NCBI GenBank assembly: GCA_040954595.2
Contig: CM082584.2
Span: forward strand, 7,502,001 to 7,566,000
Direction of reading: 5' to 3'
DNA length: 64,000 nucleotides
Source: Balanoglossus misakiensis
Taxonomy: Eukaryota > Hemichordata
The translations under genes and the position numbers were made by a program. Positions 25,227 through 36,200 of the stretch are shown here, one piece after another (positions within the stretch are counted from its first letter, which is position 1; each line of letters starts with the position of its first letter). A model generated the notes under the pieces. The model did no database searches. It saw nothing but the letters and a program-made list of their open reading frames with translations, and had not been told where the DNA came from.

Positions 25227-25385
25227 TAAGGCTGCATTCACAAACACCTCTGGAGGGGGGGGCGGGAGAATTGAGGGGGGGGATTTGAAAAAATTGAGGG
25301 TATGTGAGGGGGGGGATTTGAAATAATTTAGGGACTGAAAGGGGGGGACTTGAAAACTTTAACGACTAAATATTTATTTTGAGTC

Positions 25386-25475
25386 CACAAAAATGCAGTT
25401 TCGCGCCCTTTATTTTACAAAATTTTCTCATGTGGGAGGGGGACACCCCCTCCCACACCCACCCCCTCCATTCAT
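25386..25475 (+). repeat. Internal direct repeat A of the 802-bp transposon
   Basis: It contains AAAATGCAG, then TATTTTACAAAATTTTCT, then the hairpin-forming GGGAGGGGGACACCCCCTCC. The same order of blocks recurs at 25615-25706, indicating an internal duplication. Confidence 0.8.
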
Positions 25476-25614
25476 CAACACCTTTCAATCATTGACTGGT
25501 TTATCTAGTGTCCCAGGTCAGGGGACTTGCCCCATCCCATGATAACTTTGAGCGCCGATGGTTAAATTTGTCCTCCCCAACATACCTGTAGTTGAGTTAA
25601 TTTGCTTTTGCCGG

Positions 25615-25706
25615 GTTCATTAAAATGCAGCTTTGAGCTCTGTATTTTAGAAAATTTTCTTACGTGGGAGGGGGACACCCCCTCCCAAACCCACCCCCTT
25701 CAATTC
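25615..25706 (+). repeat. Internal direct repeat B of the 802-bp transposon
   Basis: The second copy of the block at 25386-25475, with scattered substitutions (TATTTTAGAAAATTTTCT) but an identical G-rich/C-rich hairpin core. Confidence 0.8.
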
Positions 25707-26034
25707 TCGGTTTACAAAGTCTCCAAACACAGAATACAAATATATGTACTTAAAAAATAAAAACAATGTTCAGTTTTAATACCCACTGATGAGGGGAAAC
25801 ATCAGTTTCAAATTCTTTTCATGGGAGCGCTGTTTTTCTTTTTACAAGATAGATAGGTGATGTGTTTTGCTCTGTGAAAGACAATGGGGGGGGGGGATTT
25901 CAAAATTTTGGCAGTTCGGAAGGGGGGGATTTGAAAATATTGGCAGTTCGGAAGGGGGGCATGTGAAAATTAGCGGTAAAAAAAATTGAATTCTCCCGCC
26001 CCCCCCTCCAGAGGTGTTTGTGAATGCAGCCTAA

Positions 26035-28164
26035 CAGCTAGCACATCTATCACTGACATGTTTGGATGACATTAACACATCTAAGGTGCTATAAAGGAGA
26101 GCGGAATTATATGCAACGCAGACTTGAGATGTTTAACATTTTCGTACATCTTTATTTCACTGTAGCTAAATACAAGTACTAGTATATTACAAACTCTGTC
26201 GTTAATATTTTGCTACATACATTCCAAACGGCATCAATGATGTGGGTCACCATGGCATGTGACACTTTGCCCCTAGGTGACACTTTGCCCCATGCAAAGG
26301 TCAACGCACCACCCCAAATACCATATCTATTTGTGGCAGTGTACCGAAGCTCAGTTGACATACATAAATGCCATGAATCAGAACTACATGTACATGTACT
26401 AAGAAAGAGAGATTTCTAGAGAAATTCTGTTGTGCAATGGTTTACTGAAAACTGTTCCAGTATTTCCCAATTTTTTAACAACTATTTTGTTTCCTACAGT
26501 GTATTGTACTCTACATTCGGACAATATATAAGCTGTTAACACCATTCCATCAATGATTTCCAATCCACGTAGCAGCTTTCATCAATCCAGCCTCTTGTTT
26601 TGTAATTGTTTACATATTAAGTGCTGTTCTTTGCAGATGTTTGTCATGCTTTTTCAGCTTCAAAGGATATTTACAAGACTTTGATAATCATGTTACTTTC
26701 TTGCCGTAACCCTCTTGGGCCTCAATACCCGTATAGGGGTATAATATTGGTGTGACACCTGAAAAAGTCAGGCCCGAAAGGGTTAATTTTTTTATGTTGA
26801 TCCAAATGATTTTTCTGAACACTCTGCCTTAAAATTTGAGCCATTTTTTATACTTGTAAAACAAGAAAACTGGCTAAAATATTGATACAATAGATTGAAA
26901 ATTTATATTACCAAATGAAGTATTACAATTTTGATTTGTGTGTAATTTTTATATTCTGTATTTTTTCAACACTGAGCACACTTGAAGTTCATTTTGTGAG
27001 TTGCCAATATTTTTTACTCATTTATAACAGCAAAACCACAGATAACACAGTATTTCAAGAGAAGCATTTTAATTAATTAATTAATATGCTTACAACGCAT
27101 GCTAAGTATATCAACAGCCTCTATCACGTTCTTTTTATCTGTCCACTTCAATAAAAACGATTGAAAGAACTTTGTCTGTGCCATTCTTTTGATGGACCAT
27201 GTACCAGTAGCCAGTTAGAAACTCAACTATGAATGGGATTTTCTGTAACGTTTCAATGCTTTTTTAACGCTTAAATATTTTGGAAAAGTCTGGTTTATTA
27301 CTGAACGACTCCTAGTTTGACAACATTTGTCATTGTGTACGAACAGGTCGTGTTGAAGGCCAAAGATGCCCGAGATGTCAGGGCGCGTAATACGGGAGCT
27401 CGACTTGTCATGCATGGCGCCCCCAATCAGTTGATGTAGCTGCGCTCTCGGTTCGTGAGTACCATGATTTCGAAGACTATTACAATAATGATCCGCGGCA
27501 TGATGATTCCTTTATTCTTTTTCCAAGCATTTGATGCAAATATTAAAAAAAAAAACATCAGGCAGTCTGGAAGTTGTGAATGTACCGAACTAAGAACTTT
27601 GCAGGTTGGAAATATTGCGAACACGCAATTTAAATGATATCTGAAGGGCTAGGGATGATCGGATGAAAGCAATCATATACTTTTCATGGGTATATCAAAT
27701 CGGAAAATCTCGTCTTTTAATAATACATCAAAGCCTCTTGTACCCCCCCCCCTCCCCCACCCCCACCCAAATCCGGAAAACACGATGGAGAGTATAAATC
27801 CATCTCATTAATCTGGAAAAGTGAAAGTATTAATAGTGCGTTAATGTGACATTAAACATGCGCCTGAGAGATAGTGAGCTTAGATTTCAGACTGACGTCA
27901 TGTATAGTGACGCAGTGAGATTTCACCAGAATTGTCCTACACAGATGAGGCGCATTTGCGTTACGTGGCTAAATTATAGTACGAGTGTTGTGGTCCGGTG
28001 AGCTTATAAAAAACCGAGGGTTCCACTATACGATATGAGTCGTGTGCGGGCGCTCCGGCGGGGTACGACATTGAGCCCCTACGCCGAGCTGTAATGAAAA
28101 GAATGACATTGGGGTTTATATGCAGTAAAAACGAATGACAAAGTTTCATGGAACGATCTTCCGT
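26035..28164. other. Intergenic between transposon and microsatellites
   Basis: AT-rich noncoding DNA up to about 27.3 kb, then a more CpG-rich stretch (27340-28110) with a C-run at 27741-27769. It contains the short inverted-repeat element at 26707-26786. No coding exon recognised. Confidence 0.6.
26707..26786. mobile_element. 80-bp palindromic mini-element (TTAACCC ends)
   Basis: It starts TAACCCTCTTGGGCCT and ends AGGCCCGAAAGGGTTAA, so the ends are imperfect inverted repeats. The ends match those of the TTAACCCTTTCA family, but the middle differs. Confidence 0.6.
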
Positions 28165-28273
<109 letters not shown>

Positions 28274-28316
28274 TTCTCATGGAATCGAGAGGTTCAGTAT
28301 ACGTAATAATCTTCTT

Positions 28317-28321
28317 TATAA

Positions 28322-28396
<75 letters not shown>
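28317..28396 (+). repeat. (AAAT)n microsatellite, about 20 units
   Basis: An uninterrupted ATAA tetranucleotide run about 50 bases after the ATC microsatellite. Confidence 0.97.
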
Positions 28397-28633
28397 GGGT
28401 ACGTGGAATTGTGGTAAGGCACTGAGGCCTACCATTTTACATAGGAAGGAAATATTTGGACAAAACGTGAGTCAATATTGTCAAGAAGGTGGAGTGGCAA
28501 CACATTTGCTCTGCAGAAACTACAATTTTAGTATGCAACCGGCTTATTTTGTTCTTGAAAATATACATATGTATGAAGATTACTAAACATTTGACCTTGC
28601 CTCAATGGGTTCATTCATAACCAAAAAGTGTAT

Positions 28634-28690
28634 TACCCAGCATGCTTTGCGTTGTATGACAACACTGTGGTCTGCATCATGGCGGTCGTC
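28634..28690 (+). promoter_or_regulatory. Candidate core promoter of the SAM-domain gene (ZNF143- and YY1-type sites)
   Basis: TACCCAGCATGC (28634-28645) matches the core of the ZNF143/Staf promoter motif (TTCCCAGCATGC type). CATGGCGGT (28678-28686) resembles the YY1 start-site motif (ATGGCGGC). Both motifs are typical of TATA-less housekeeping promoters and lie 240-290 bases before the start codon at 28928, in CpG-richer sequence. Confidence 0.5.
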
Positions 28691-28927
28691 TGTGTGGGGC
28701 AGTATCGGACCAGAACAGCTGATTGGACTTCGCATTAATTCGCCTGTTTAGACGACTGGACGTAGAATTTAACCGCCGATACTTGCACCCCAAGGTAAAC
28801 GTTTAATGCTTAACACAGCCATGTAACAATCATGGATAGGGAACATTGTATTGACGCGAGACCACTGAGTCTTTGGTTGCCGTTGGAAGTTGTCTGCTGA
28901 AGTTTTGGAGGATCGTCGATTTCAGCG

Positions 28928-29224
28928 ATGGCCCACCAGAGAGGAGACCGGCCGCCCAAGTCCCCGACCTCCCCCGGGTTTGGTAGGACCACTTTGGAGA
29001 GTTTCTTGAAGCGCTGCGACTTAGACGATCTAGTGCACCACTTTTCGGAGGATGTCACTTTGGGCGATTTCAAAGCCATGACAGAGGATGATCTCTTGCA
29101 CGACTACGCAGTGGCCGAACTGAGTGACCGAGTACGCTTGATGCGGGCAGTGAATAGTGCCAGGGACTTGGAAGAAGAAGAGGAGGAGGACTCCATCGAC
29201 GATACAAACTCCGACGACGAAAAG
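28928..29224 (+). CDS. SAM-domain protein, first coding exon (99 codons; gene incomplete)
   Basis: ATG in good context (GCGATGG) opens 99 codons ending at a GTAGGG donor in phase 0. Residues 1-20 are Arg/Pro/Ser-rich; about 21-77 form a SAM domain (TTLESFLKRCDLDDLVHHF, then LGDFKAMTEDDLLHDYAV, then LSDRVRLMRAVNSAR); the tail is acidic (EEEEEED, then NSDDEK). SAM domains mediate protein or RNA binding. I cannot name the gene: the continuation is not recognisable with confidence. Downstream candidates are an exon at 52929 (phase 0 in) and one at 29931 that does not match in phase. If the intron is not spliced the frame continues to a TAA 25 codons further on. Confidence 0.75.
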
Positions 29225-29462
29225 GTAGGGTTTTTGACGTGCCTGGTTTCCTTGCTCAGAGTATTCAGGTGCACGTTAAAAATATGTCGTTGCAGCTAAC
29301 GGCTTCTCGATCACCATGGTGATAAAAACTTGTCGATGTCAACCATTGCGGTAGACTGCAATGATAGCGTGTGCTGCACGGACAACATCATCAACCGAGC
29401 TGCAGCACCCACCACAATCATTGCAGCTACCGTTGTGGTTGGTACAGTGTTCATATATATAT

Positions 29463-29761
29463 ATGTCGACTTTTCCATTGGCTATGACCCTAGTCCTGTC
29501 TGCAATAATTGAAGCCTGGGGGTAGTGGGGTGGGGTGGGGGGAGGTCGATTGGCTTGATTATGACCTGGGGGCCATTCAAGCCTATAACCCTACGACCCT
29601 CAGGCTTCAAATATTGCAGGTATGTGGACTTTCCATTGGCTATGACCTATCTGCAATAATTGAATCCCGGGGGGTGGGGGAGGGGGAGGTCAATTGGCTT
29701 GACTGAGACCTGGGGGCCATTCAAGCCTAACCCTACAACCCTCGGCTACAGTTATTGCAGG
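29463..29761 (+). repeat. Two tandem palindromic units (about 150 bp each)
   Basis: Unit 1 (29463-29621) and unit 2 (29622-29761) share TTTCCATTGGCTATGACC, TGCAATAATTGAA, a G-rich block, GACCTGGGGGCCATTCAAGC and end in TTGCAGGTA. Within each unit TGCAATAATTGAAGCC-like and GGCTTCAAATATTGCA-like ends are inverted, so each can form a hairpin. This is probably a duplicated MITE in the first intron of the SAM gene. Confidence 0.8.
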
Positions 29762-32326
29762 TAATCATGGCCAAACTGGGTCAGTTATTTAGGAATCAAT
29801 GTCTGCCTCCCCCGACCAAGCAGATAAGACAGAAAACGCGACAGACTGAAATGCAGATAACGAAAGTCCATAGTTCAGACACGTTTAATAGAGAAACAAC
29901 ATTTTGGCCAAATGGTTGCTTCTGGTACAGATGGCATGACATCAGACCCGTACCTAGCAATATTCGGCCAGGGGGCATCCAACCTCCGGAAGCTGGAAAC
30001 TGACATCAAGTTTGGCAGGTTGTTATTTTCGTCTTGGCATGCCTGGGTAAGTTTGAAAAGAAATATGTCACCTCCAGACTCAGTAGCTATTCTTGGATGC
30101 CAATTAACCCGAGGAAATTATTCAATTATGGTAGTCGACCATGAATGTCAACAGAGTCCTCTTATTCAAAACACCATCATTAACCGGCTGTGACGGCCAA
30201 ATATAGAATATCGCCAATTACATAATGCGTAAACCTAAATAGTGTTTAATAATAAATATTAGCTTTTAATCTTGAAGAGTTGAATTAAAATGGCGTCCAA
30301 TAAAATAAGTCAAACATCACACACCCAACAAACTTTTATCACATATTCAGTATTAACAGAATTATCACAAACCAGACAGATAACCTTCTAAACTGCTGCA
30401 CATATTATTCTCTAGTTTAAATGTCAGTTGTATTGCTCATAAGTGTGAAAGCATGGTAATTAAAAAAACAAGATAATTGTTTATATCATCTGGGTATCTT
30501 CAATGTCAACTTGAACTTGACCCAGCAGTGTATTCAGAGCAATTAAGGCGCATGGTGCCCTTTGCAGTTTATTTTGACAAGACAATAGCACATCATTAAA
30601 ATTAACTAAGCAATAACTTCTGTTGTTATGCAAATTAGTCACACTGTCAGGAAGATTCGGGGATTGTGGGACTGAAAACCAGACAGCCCTCTGTTTATCA
30701 TTAATTTGACATATTTGTTGCATCCCATAAATTATGCTATTGAGTCATGTTAGAAAAGAATTGGATGATATCCTGTACTGCGATGCTTGACATTTCTTTG
30801 CCATGAAATGTGATTTCATTTTGTTGGTCAGGAAAAAAAATTATACTAGGATTGACTAAAGTAAATTTTCACAGATTCTCAAATTGAATGGCAAAAAGCT
30901 CATTAATCTGGCCTTGGTGGGCAACAAGTGACAGAAACCCCCGAGACCTTCGCAACAAAACCATCAATGTGAAATTATGGTGATTATACAGTGATTTTCT
31001 AAGTCACAAGTGCGTGATTATTGTTCCCTTGCCGATCAATTGTTATTCTGTGCACCATGCAATGAGCAGTCAGCTGCCCTGTATCTAGGTTTGAAATGTC
31101 CAGTAATCATGCGTAACGCGTACTGTCTTGACAACATTATGATTATCTGCATGTAAGTCTGCTGTGAATTGTTATTATTGACAATAGTATGCTTGCTTTT
31201 AATATGGTACAAAGTGCCATTTTTAGCTTACAAACAAATATAGAACTCTGGACTAGATTTCTGGTGTTATTTGGGAATTTCTCTGGAAGATAGATTCTTG
31301 ACTTATAAATTATGCATAATCGCTCGTAATCGAACTGAAGACAAAACGCCTGATCTCGTAGTACAGTCAGGCAGTCTAGGGTATCAAATACATGTACATT
31401 GTACTGAACATTTCATCCTACTTGACAGAGTAGAACAGTAAGCTGAAGCACACAAAACAATGTCAAGGGGGGGGGGGGGTATCAGACGCAAAGTAAATAT
31501 CCCTTGAAAGTTTAATGGTCCCATTGATTTTTGTTTTGTCTTCGCAGCTACTGCTTTTAAAATGCCTTTGGTAGAACAACAGTTGTGAGCGATAGGTTTC
31601 TATTAATAAACCAGACACAGCGTGACTTTTTCCAGATCAAATGCGCACACCATACTATGCAGAACCTGAATTCCGCCGTTTAATTTGCTAGTTCACCCTC
31701 GTCGCCCTCAAAAGATTTGGTTTCTTGGTTTCACCCGCAGAGGAGAGCGAAGAGGCACCACTGTCAGTGGGCACCCTTGGAAAGGACAATGATCAATTGT
31801 TCACGGTGGTTTGAAGAACAAATACACCCCTTCTTTTATTTCTCTCAATGGCAGTGCTCTAGAGCCTGCCATGGCCCCCATTGTCAACAGCGACTGCCTG
31901 AGAAGACTTAACTGTCTTCCAAGGCTATTGAAGAATACTGTTATACGCCCACTTTGATTGTACAGTATGCACTAGGTTTTCTTGGTGGAGGAGGGGGGGG
32001 GGTGGAAGGGGAGGGGGATTAGTCAGAGATCCAGTTTCACAAGTACATGTATTTAAGGAAATCTATTAGCAAAGGGAAACCATGAAATATCAGACTGGAA
32101 AAAATCGTCTACTACATTGTATCACCACCTATTAAGGCAACCGTAGTATCTTGCTCTTATCAACGAGCCTACATCATGCGTAAAAGACTGACCACACCCC
32201 CTCTCCTCCCTTGCAACCATTGCACATCAAATCCATTTCAACGCTGGAAAATTCCACTGATCTCCCAATTACAGGGTTTCAATGCTGACATCAGCAGCCG
32301 CAATAAGTAGACGTAGACAGTAAGGA

Positions 32327-32522
32327 TCAACTTAGAGTCTCATTCTGCTCTCCACTGCAGCGGAAGAGCTCGTCGTGGCAGGTGGGCCCATGAGCTCGAC
32401 ACATTCCCAACGGGGAAACTGGCCCGTCACCCGTGTCATATTCAGGAAATCTCAGAGCATCCGATATCCAATTAGACCTGCAGCCTGATGCAGATGCAGG
32501 GCAGTGCTTGGGGACGGTACAG
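32327..32522 (-). other. Candidate cysteine-rich terminal exon
   Basis: On the minus strand a good acceptor (TTTATTTCCAG) is followed by 65 codons and a TGA. The peptide has six cysteines in two clusters, C-x5-C-x6-C near the start (CTVPKHCPASASGC) and C-x6-C-x6-C near the end (CRAHGPTCHDELFRC), spaced like a small disulphide-bonded secreted or extracellular module. The exon is GC-richer than its surroundings. I do not recognise the family and no upstream exon was linked to it, so this stays a candidate. Confidence 0.3.
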
Positions 32523-33576
32523 CTGGAAATAAATGACATGAATGTAGTTTCATTTCCCAAGTAATTCACTATCTGGCTGGAGTAGAATATGACATCGAAA
32601 TTTAGGTTTATGTGACTACGACAGTTTTCATTCAACTTGCACTAAAGAGAATAAAATGTCGAGCGCTTTACCGTAACATTCTTTGCACGCCACTAAGGAT
32701 GAGAGAATTGAAAAAAAAATTGATAAACGCACATTATAAAATATGTGTATATTTATATTCATAGAAGCATATTTATTTTGCTTGTACAGCAGTTCATGAA
32801 ATATATTGGCTATATAGTTTCAGTGCACCGTTGCTTTGCATTATGGGTCCTTGTGTTCGTGCCAGTAGTTTCTAGATCCTCCAGTCGTTGACAACACACC
32901 CCTAAACGCGGTGCAAAGTTCACCCTACCATGCCATGACCTGTACCTAGATCAATGCCACATACTGAATAACACTGTCAAAAAATAACAGGCATACAAAC
33001 GCACTACAAGTCGTCAACATAATGGTCGATGTGGTATTAATATATCCAATCTGACAATAAAACACACTGCGACATAGCACGCACACAAAAGATGACGCAC
33101 GTAACTGCTACTACAGTAACTAATGCCGTTACATAACGGTAACCCAGTGCTGTTTTATGAGCAGTGTGGTCGGTAGAGACCATGATACTAGGGAGATGAG
33201 AATGAGAGACACTGGAAAAATATATTTTGTCTGAGGATATTTCTTTTTTATTTCCCCGACAGTCTGCAATGCCTGGATTTGAAAAGTACACAACAGCTGT
33301 GGTGGAATTGCTAAACATTCCGCCAGAAATATAAACCGCTATCGTTACAGGGATGCAAAATGTTCGAAAAATACCTCTTGGGACCTCCTTTTTTTGCCAC
33401 AAGTCCCATACACTGTACCTGTGTATTGTGCTTAAAATTAAATCTGCAGCTCAGCAATAATTATAATGGCAACGGCCCACCCGTCCAATTATAATACAGC
33501 AACGATATCCCATGATCTCTGACAGAATTTATGCCTTGAGAAACTGCACTAGGCATTATAAACTTTGTGATCTCGA

Positions 33577-33744
33577 GTGTGCCCTCTAACAAACATGATT
33601 TTAAAAGCTTTGCGTCAATTTCAGGATTTTTAAAAATTTCTCTGAGTCAGCCCTATACCTTAACATATAGTGTGGATAATTTTCTTGAGTCACCAGTGAG
33701 TTTGTTGAGTCAGTGGTGCGTCATACGTGCTTAGAGGGCACGCT
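33577..33744. mobile_element. 168-bp MITE-like element with TTAGAGGGCAC ends
   Basis: The left arm GTGTGCCCTCTAA and right arm TTAGAGGGCACGC are inverted repeats enclosing AT-rich sequence without coding frames. No clear target-site duplication was seen. Confidence 0.6.
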
Positions 33745-36186
33745 GGTGATTTCTGATTCTGTAAACCAAACTAGATCTAGATAAGCAACTATCTTTTGCT
33801 CCCTGTTCCCAGCATAGAGAATTGACAGAGCTTGGAATGGATGAGAATAGCTATTAACTTGGACACAATTTACACTTCCAGGCCGAGACGCTTTTTGCAA
33901 ATGCGTGTCTCCTTGGGGGCATGTATATTCACAATCGATTTACCTGGCCATGGTTAATAATGCATGACTGTACCTGTGTAGTCTGTTCAGTATTTAAACA
34001 TGAAATACCAGCATATAACAGCTATCAAGATTACGAAATCTATCACCAGTGGACAGGTACATGTTTACACCGAAAATGACTGTGATCAAAATAACAACAC
34101 ATCAGAAAACTCCAGTATACACAATTATTGCTGACCTGTGCACATTTGCACTTTGCCTCAGCGTGCCAGGTGACTAGGCTTCGGTGACCCCAAAGGTCAC
34201 CTGAGTCCTGACCAACAAACATCATCCGGCTGTAAAATGGACCAATGGTTTTTAAAGAATGGCACCATTTGAAAAAAAATATCGGATGAGATACATTTTG
34301 CTTTAAATTGTCGTTACAAAATGTCCTCTCCAATGTACCTTTAATACCATTTGAATTGGTTTTATGGGTCCCAGTTTACGGTGTCAGGGATTACGTCTTA
34401 TAACCTTGATCTAACATCTAAATCTTAAAGAAGAAACTAGAGAATTTTGAAATTACACAGAGAAGGTGAAGTAATTGTTAATTTTAGGAAATAGTGTGCA
34501 ATTACTCTTTGCGTCTTATCCACAGAGGAATTGAGTCAAAATGGCAGTTGGTAATTAGTTTCTATGGATACCATGTGTGTGTTGTCAAGGCGGTTGGTAT
34601 GGTTAAATTGACTAGGCTAGGAGCGTGGCAGATTTAATGAGACAAGCTTTATTGATTTATATGGTGAAAAAAATTATGCAAAGTCTGTATTAATGAGAAG
34701 TAAAACCAAGGGGATTTTTACAGTAGTTGTTTTTGCCATTAGCAAGTGTTTGATCATGATGGTCTGTCTAATTGTCTGTGGTACCACTATCCATGTATAT
34801 ATAGATTACATAATAGTGAACAGTTATACCATGATAATTAAATGAAATATTTTTCAGCTACACCTAAAAAGTGTTTTAAATTTCTAGTTTAACTTATAAT
34901 AAAATCCACTTTTCTCGATCTCTGGTTCCTGTATTACTCATTACTGGAGGAGTGAAATAACACTGCCAGTCTTTTGCTCAGAACACAATTGTTTCAATGG
35001 AGGACTTTTACCTATGTACTAGTTAAATACCCTGTCATGGAAATCTGGTATAAATATACAGGGCCCTGAAAATCTGAAATTTCACACCTAGGGTATTTAA
35101 TCCACGGGCATAAACTAGAGTGTTTGTTTTGTGTGGAATTTCGTACAAAAAGATGGGATTTATTTGGATTTTGGATGTTATTGGGCAGCAGCTGTTCTTG
35201 TCAGACGAGCTGCTTTTGGTCAACGAAACATTAGTCCCTGTAATTCTGTTCTTGAGGCGCATTTTTGCGTTTTGCTCTCAAGTTTACCGATAATTTGTAG
35301 CGGCTCAAAACAGAGAATCTTCGGATAATCAATTCTGCGCATAGCTTCTGCCGTAACTGATCCAGTTTCATCCTCTGGCTGAGATTGGACGAGATGGGAT
35401 TGGATCAGCAAGTAGTGGCGGCACATGTTTATCAGGAAGCTCCCCCCGTAGGGCGCAACGTGCCTTGTTTCGTAACCGTCACCGATAACAGCCACTGACG
35501 ATGGTGAAGAATACGTTATATTCTGGAGCCATACTTTGGCTCAGTCGAAAATCCATCCCCTGTGGGATTCAGGTTTTACTGAACTTGAAAAAAAAAACAA
35601 GCTAGAGTTTGGACTAATCTTGACTGTTTTTGTGCTAAATATGGGGATGACATGGTTACCATGTGGGAGTTGCAGGTGTACACGCACATGAAAATTTGAT
35701 AACCATATTTTTTATATCACGTGCCTTGTCCACCATTATCAGTGTAGTGTATTATGCTGTAGGTATTAACCGTATTTACTTCAAATTTACTTTAAAAAGT
35801 TTAAACTTCGGTAAAATTGATTCCATGCACGATAAAATTCTTCCTGAAGATACATTTTATACCAGTAAACTACTGGTCATTAGATGAATTAACATGCCCA
35901 TATATGGGCATATGTAAATATTGTATCCTAGGCCGTTTGAATCCATTTTGTTGTGTGTGAAAGTGCTTGTGGCAACATCATCAGCTTGTAACCATGTTTG
36001 GACAGAAACATAATTTAATTCCTGCACTGCTTCAGAATGAAAATCAGACGGGGCGATGAGGCAGAAAAACTGATGACATGATTTAAAAATGTAGGAATAT
36101 CAATATTTCATGGGCGTACAACTGATAAGACTAAGAGACTTATCTGCAGTGGTGCAGTCTATGAATATTTGATAAAAAATGGAACA

Positions 36187-36200
36187 GTCGCCATGGTTAC
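36187..36200. promoter_or_regulatory. X-box-like RFX palindrome beside a CpG-rich patch
   Basis: GTCGCCATGGTTAC fits the RFX X-box consensus closely. It lies at the edge of a CpG-rich patch (36240-36600) that could be an alternative promoter or enhancer. Confidence 0.35.

Larger units (their letters stand above)
25230..26031. mobile_element. Non-autonomous DNA transposon (Harbinger-like MITE), 802 bp
   Basis: The two ends are perfect inverted repeats of 43 bases (25230-25272 and 25989-26031), beginning GGCTGCATTCACAAACACCT and running into a G8 tract. The element is flanked by TAA on both sides (25227-25229 and 26032-26034), consistent with a 3-base TWA target duplication as in PIF/Harbinger. 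The inside has no coding frame: it is built from G-run units followed by ATTTGAAAA-type spacers near both ends, plus two copies of a roughly 90-base internal repeat. Perfect ends suggest recent movement with an enzyme supplied from elsewhere. The superfamily call rests on the target duplication length only. Confidence 0.88.

Noticed and set aside
29931-30018. Second exon of the SAM-domain gene (frame GMTSDPYLAIFGQGASN)
   Set aside because: It has an acceptor, an open frame and a GGCAG|GTTGTT donor, but needs a phase-1 upstream exon while the SAM exon ends in phase 0; not called.
31548-31584. Microexon between TCTTCGCAG and GTGAGC
   Set aside because: Good splice signals but only 37 bases, no recognisable peptide and no phase partner.
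33037-33402. Minus-strand frame of 121 codons ending in a hydrophobic segment
   Set aside because: No ATG at the frame start and no domain; the length is within what AT-rich DNA gives by chance. An internal ATG gives only 48 codons.
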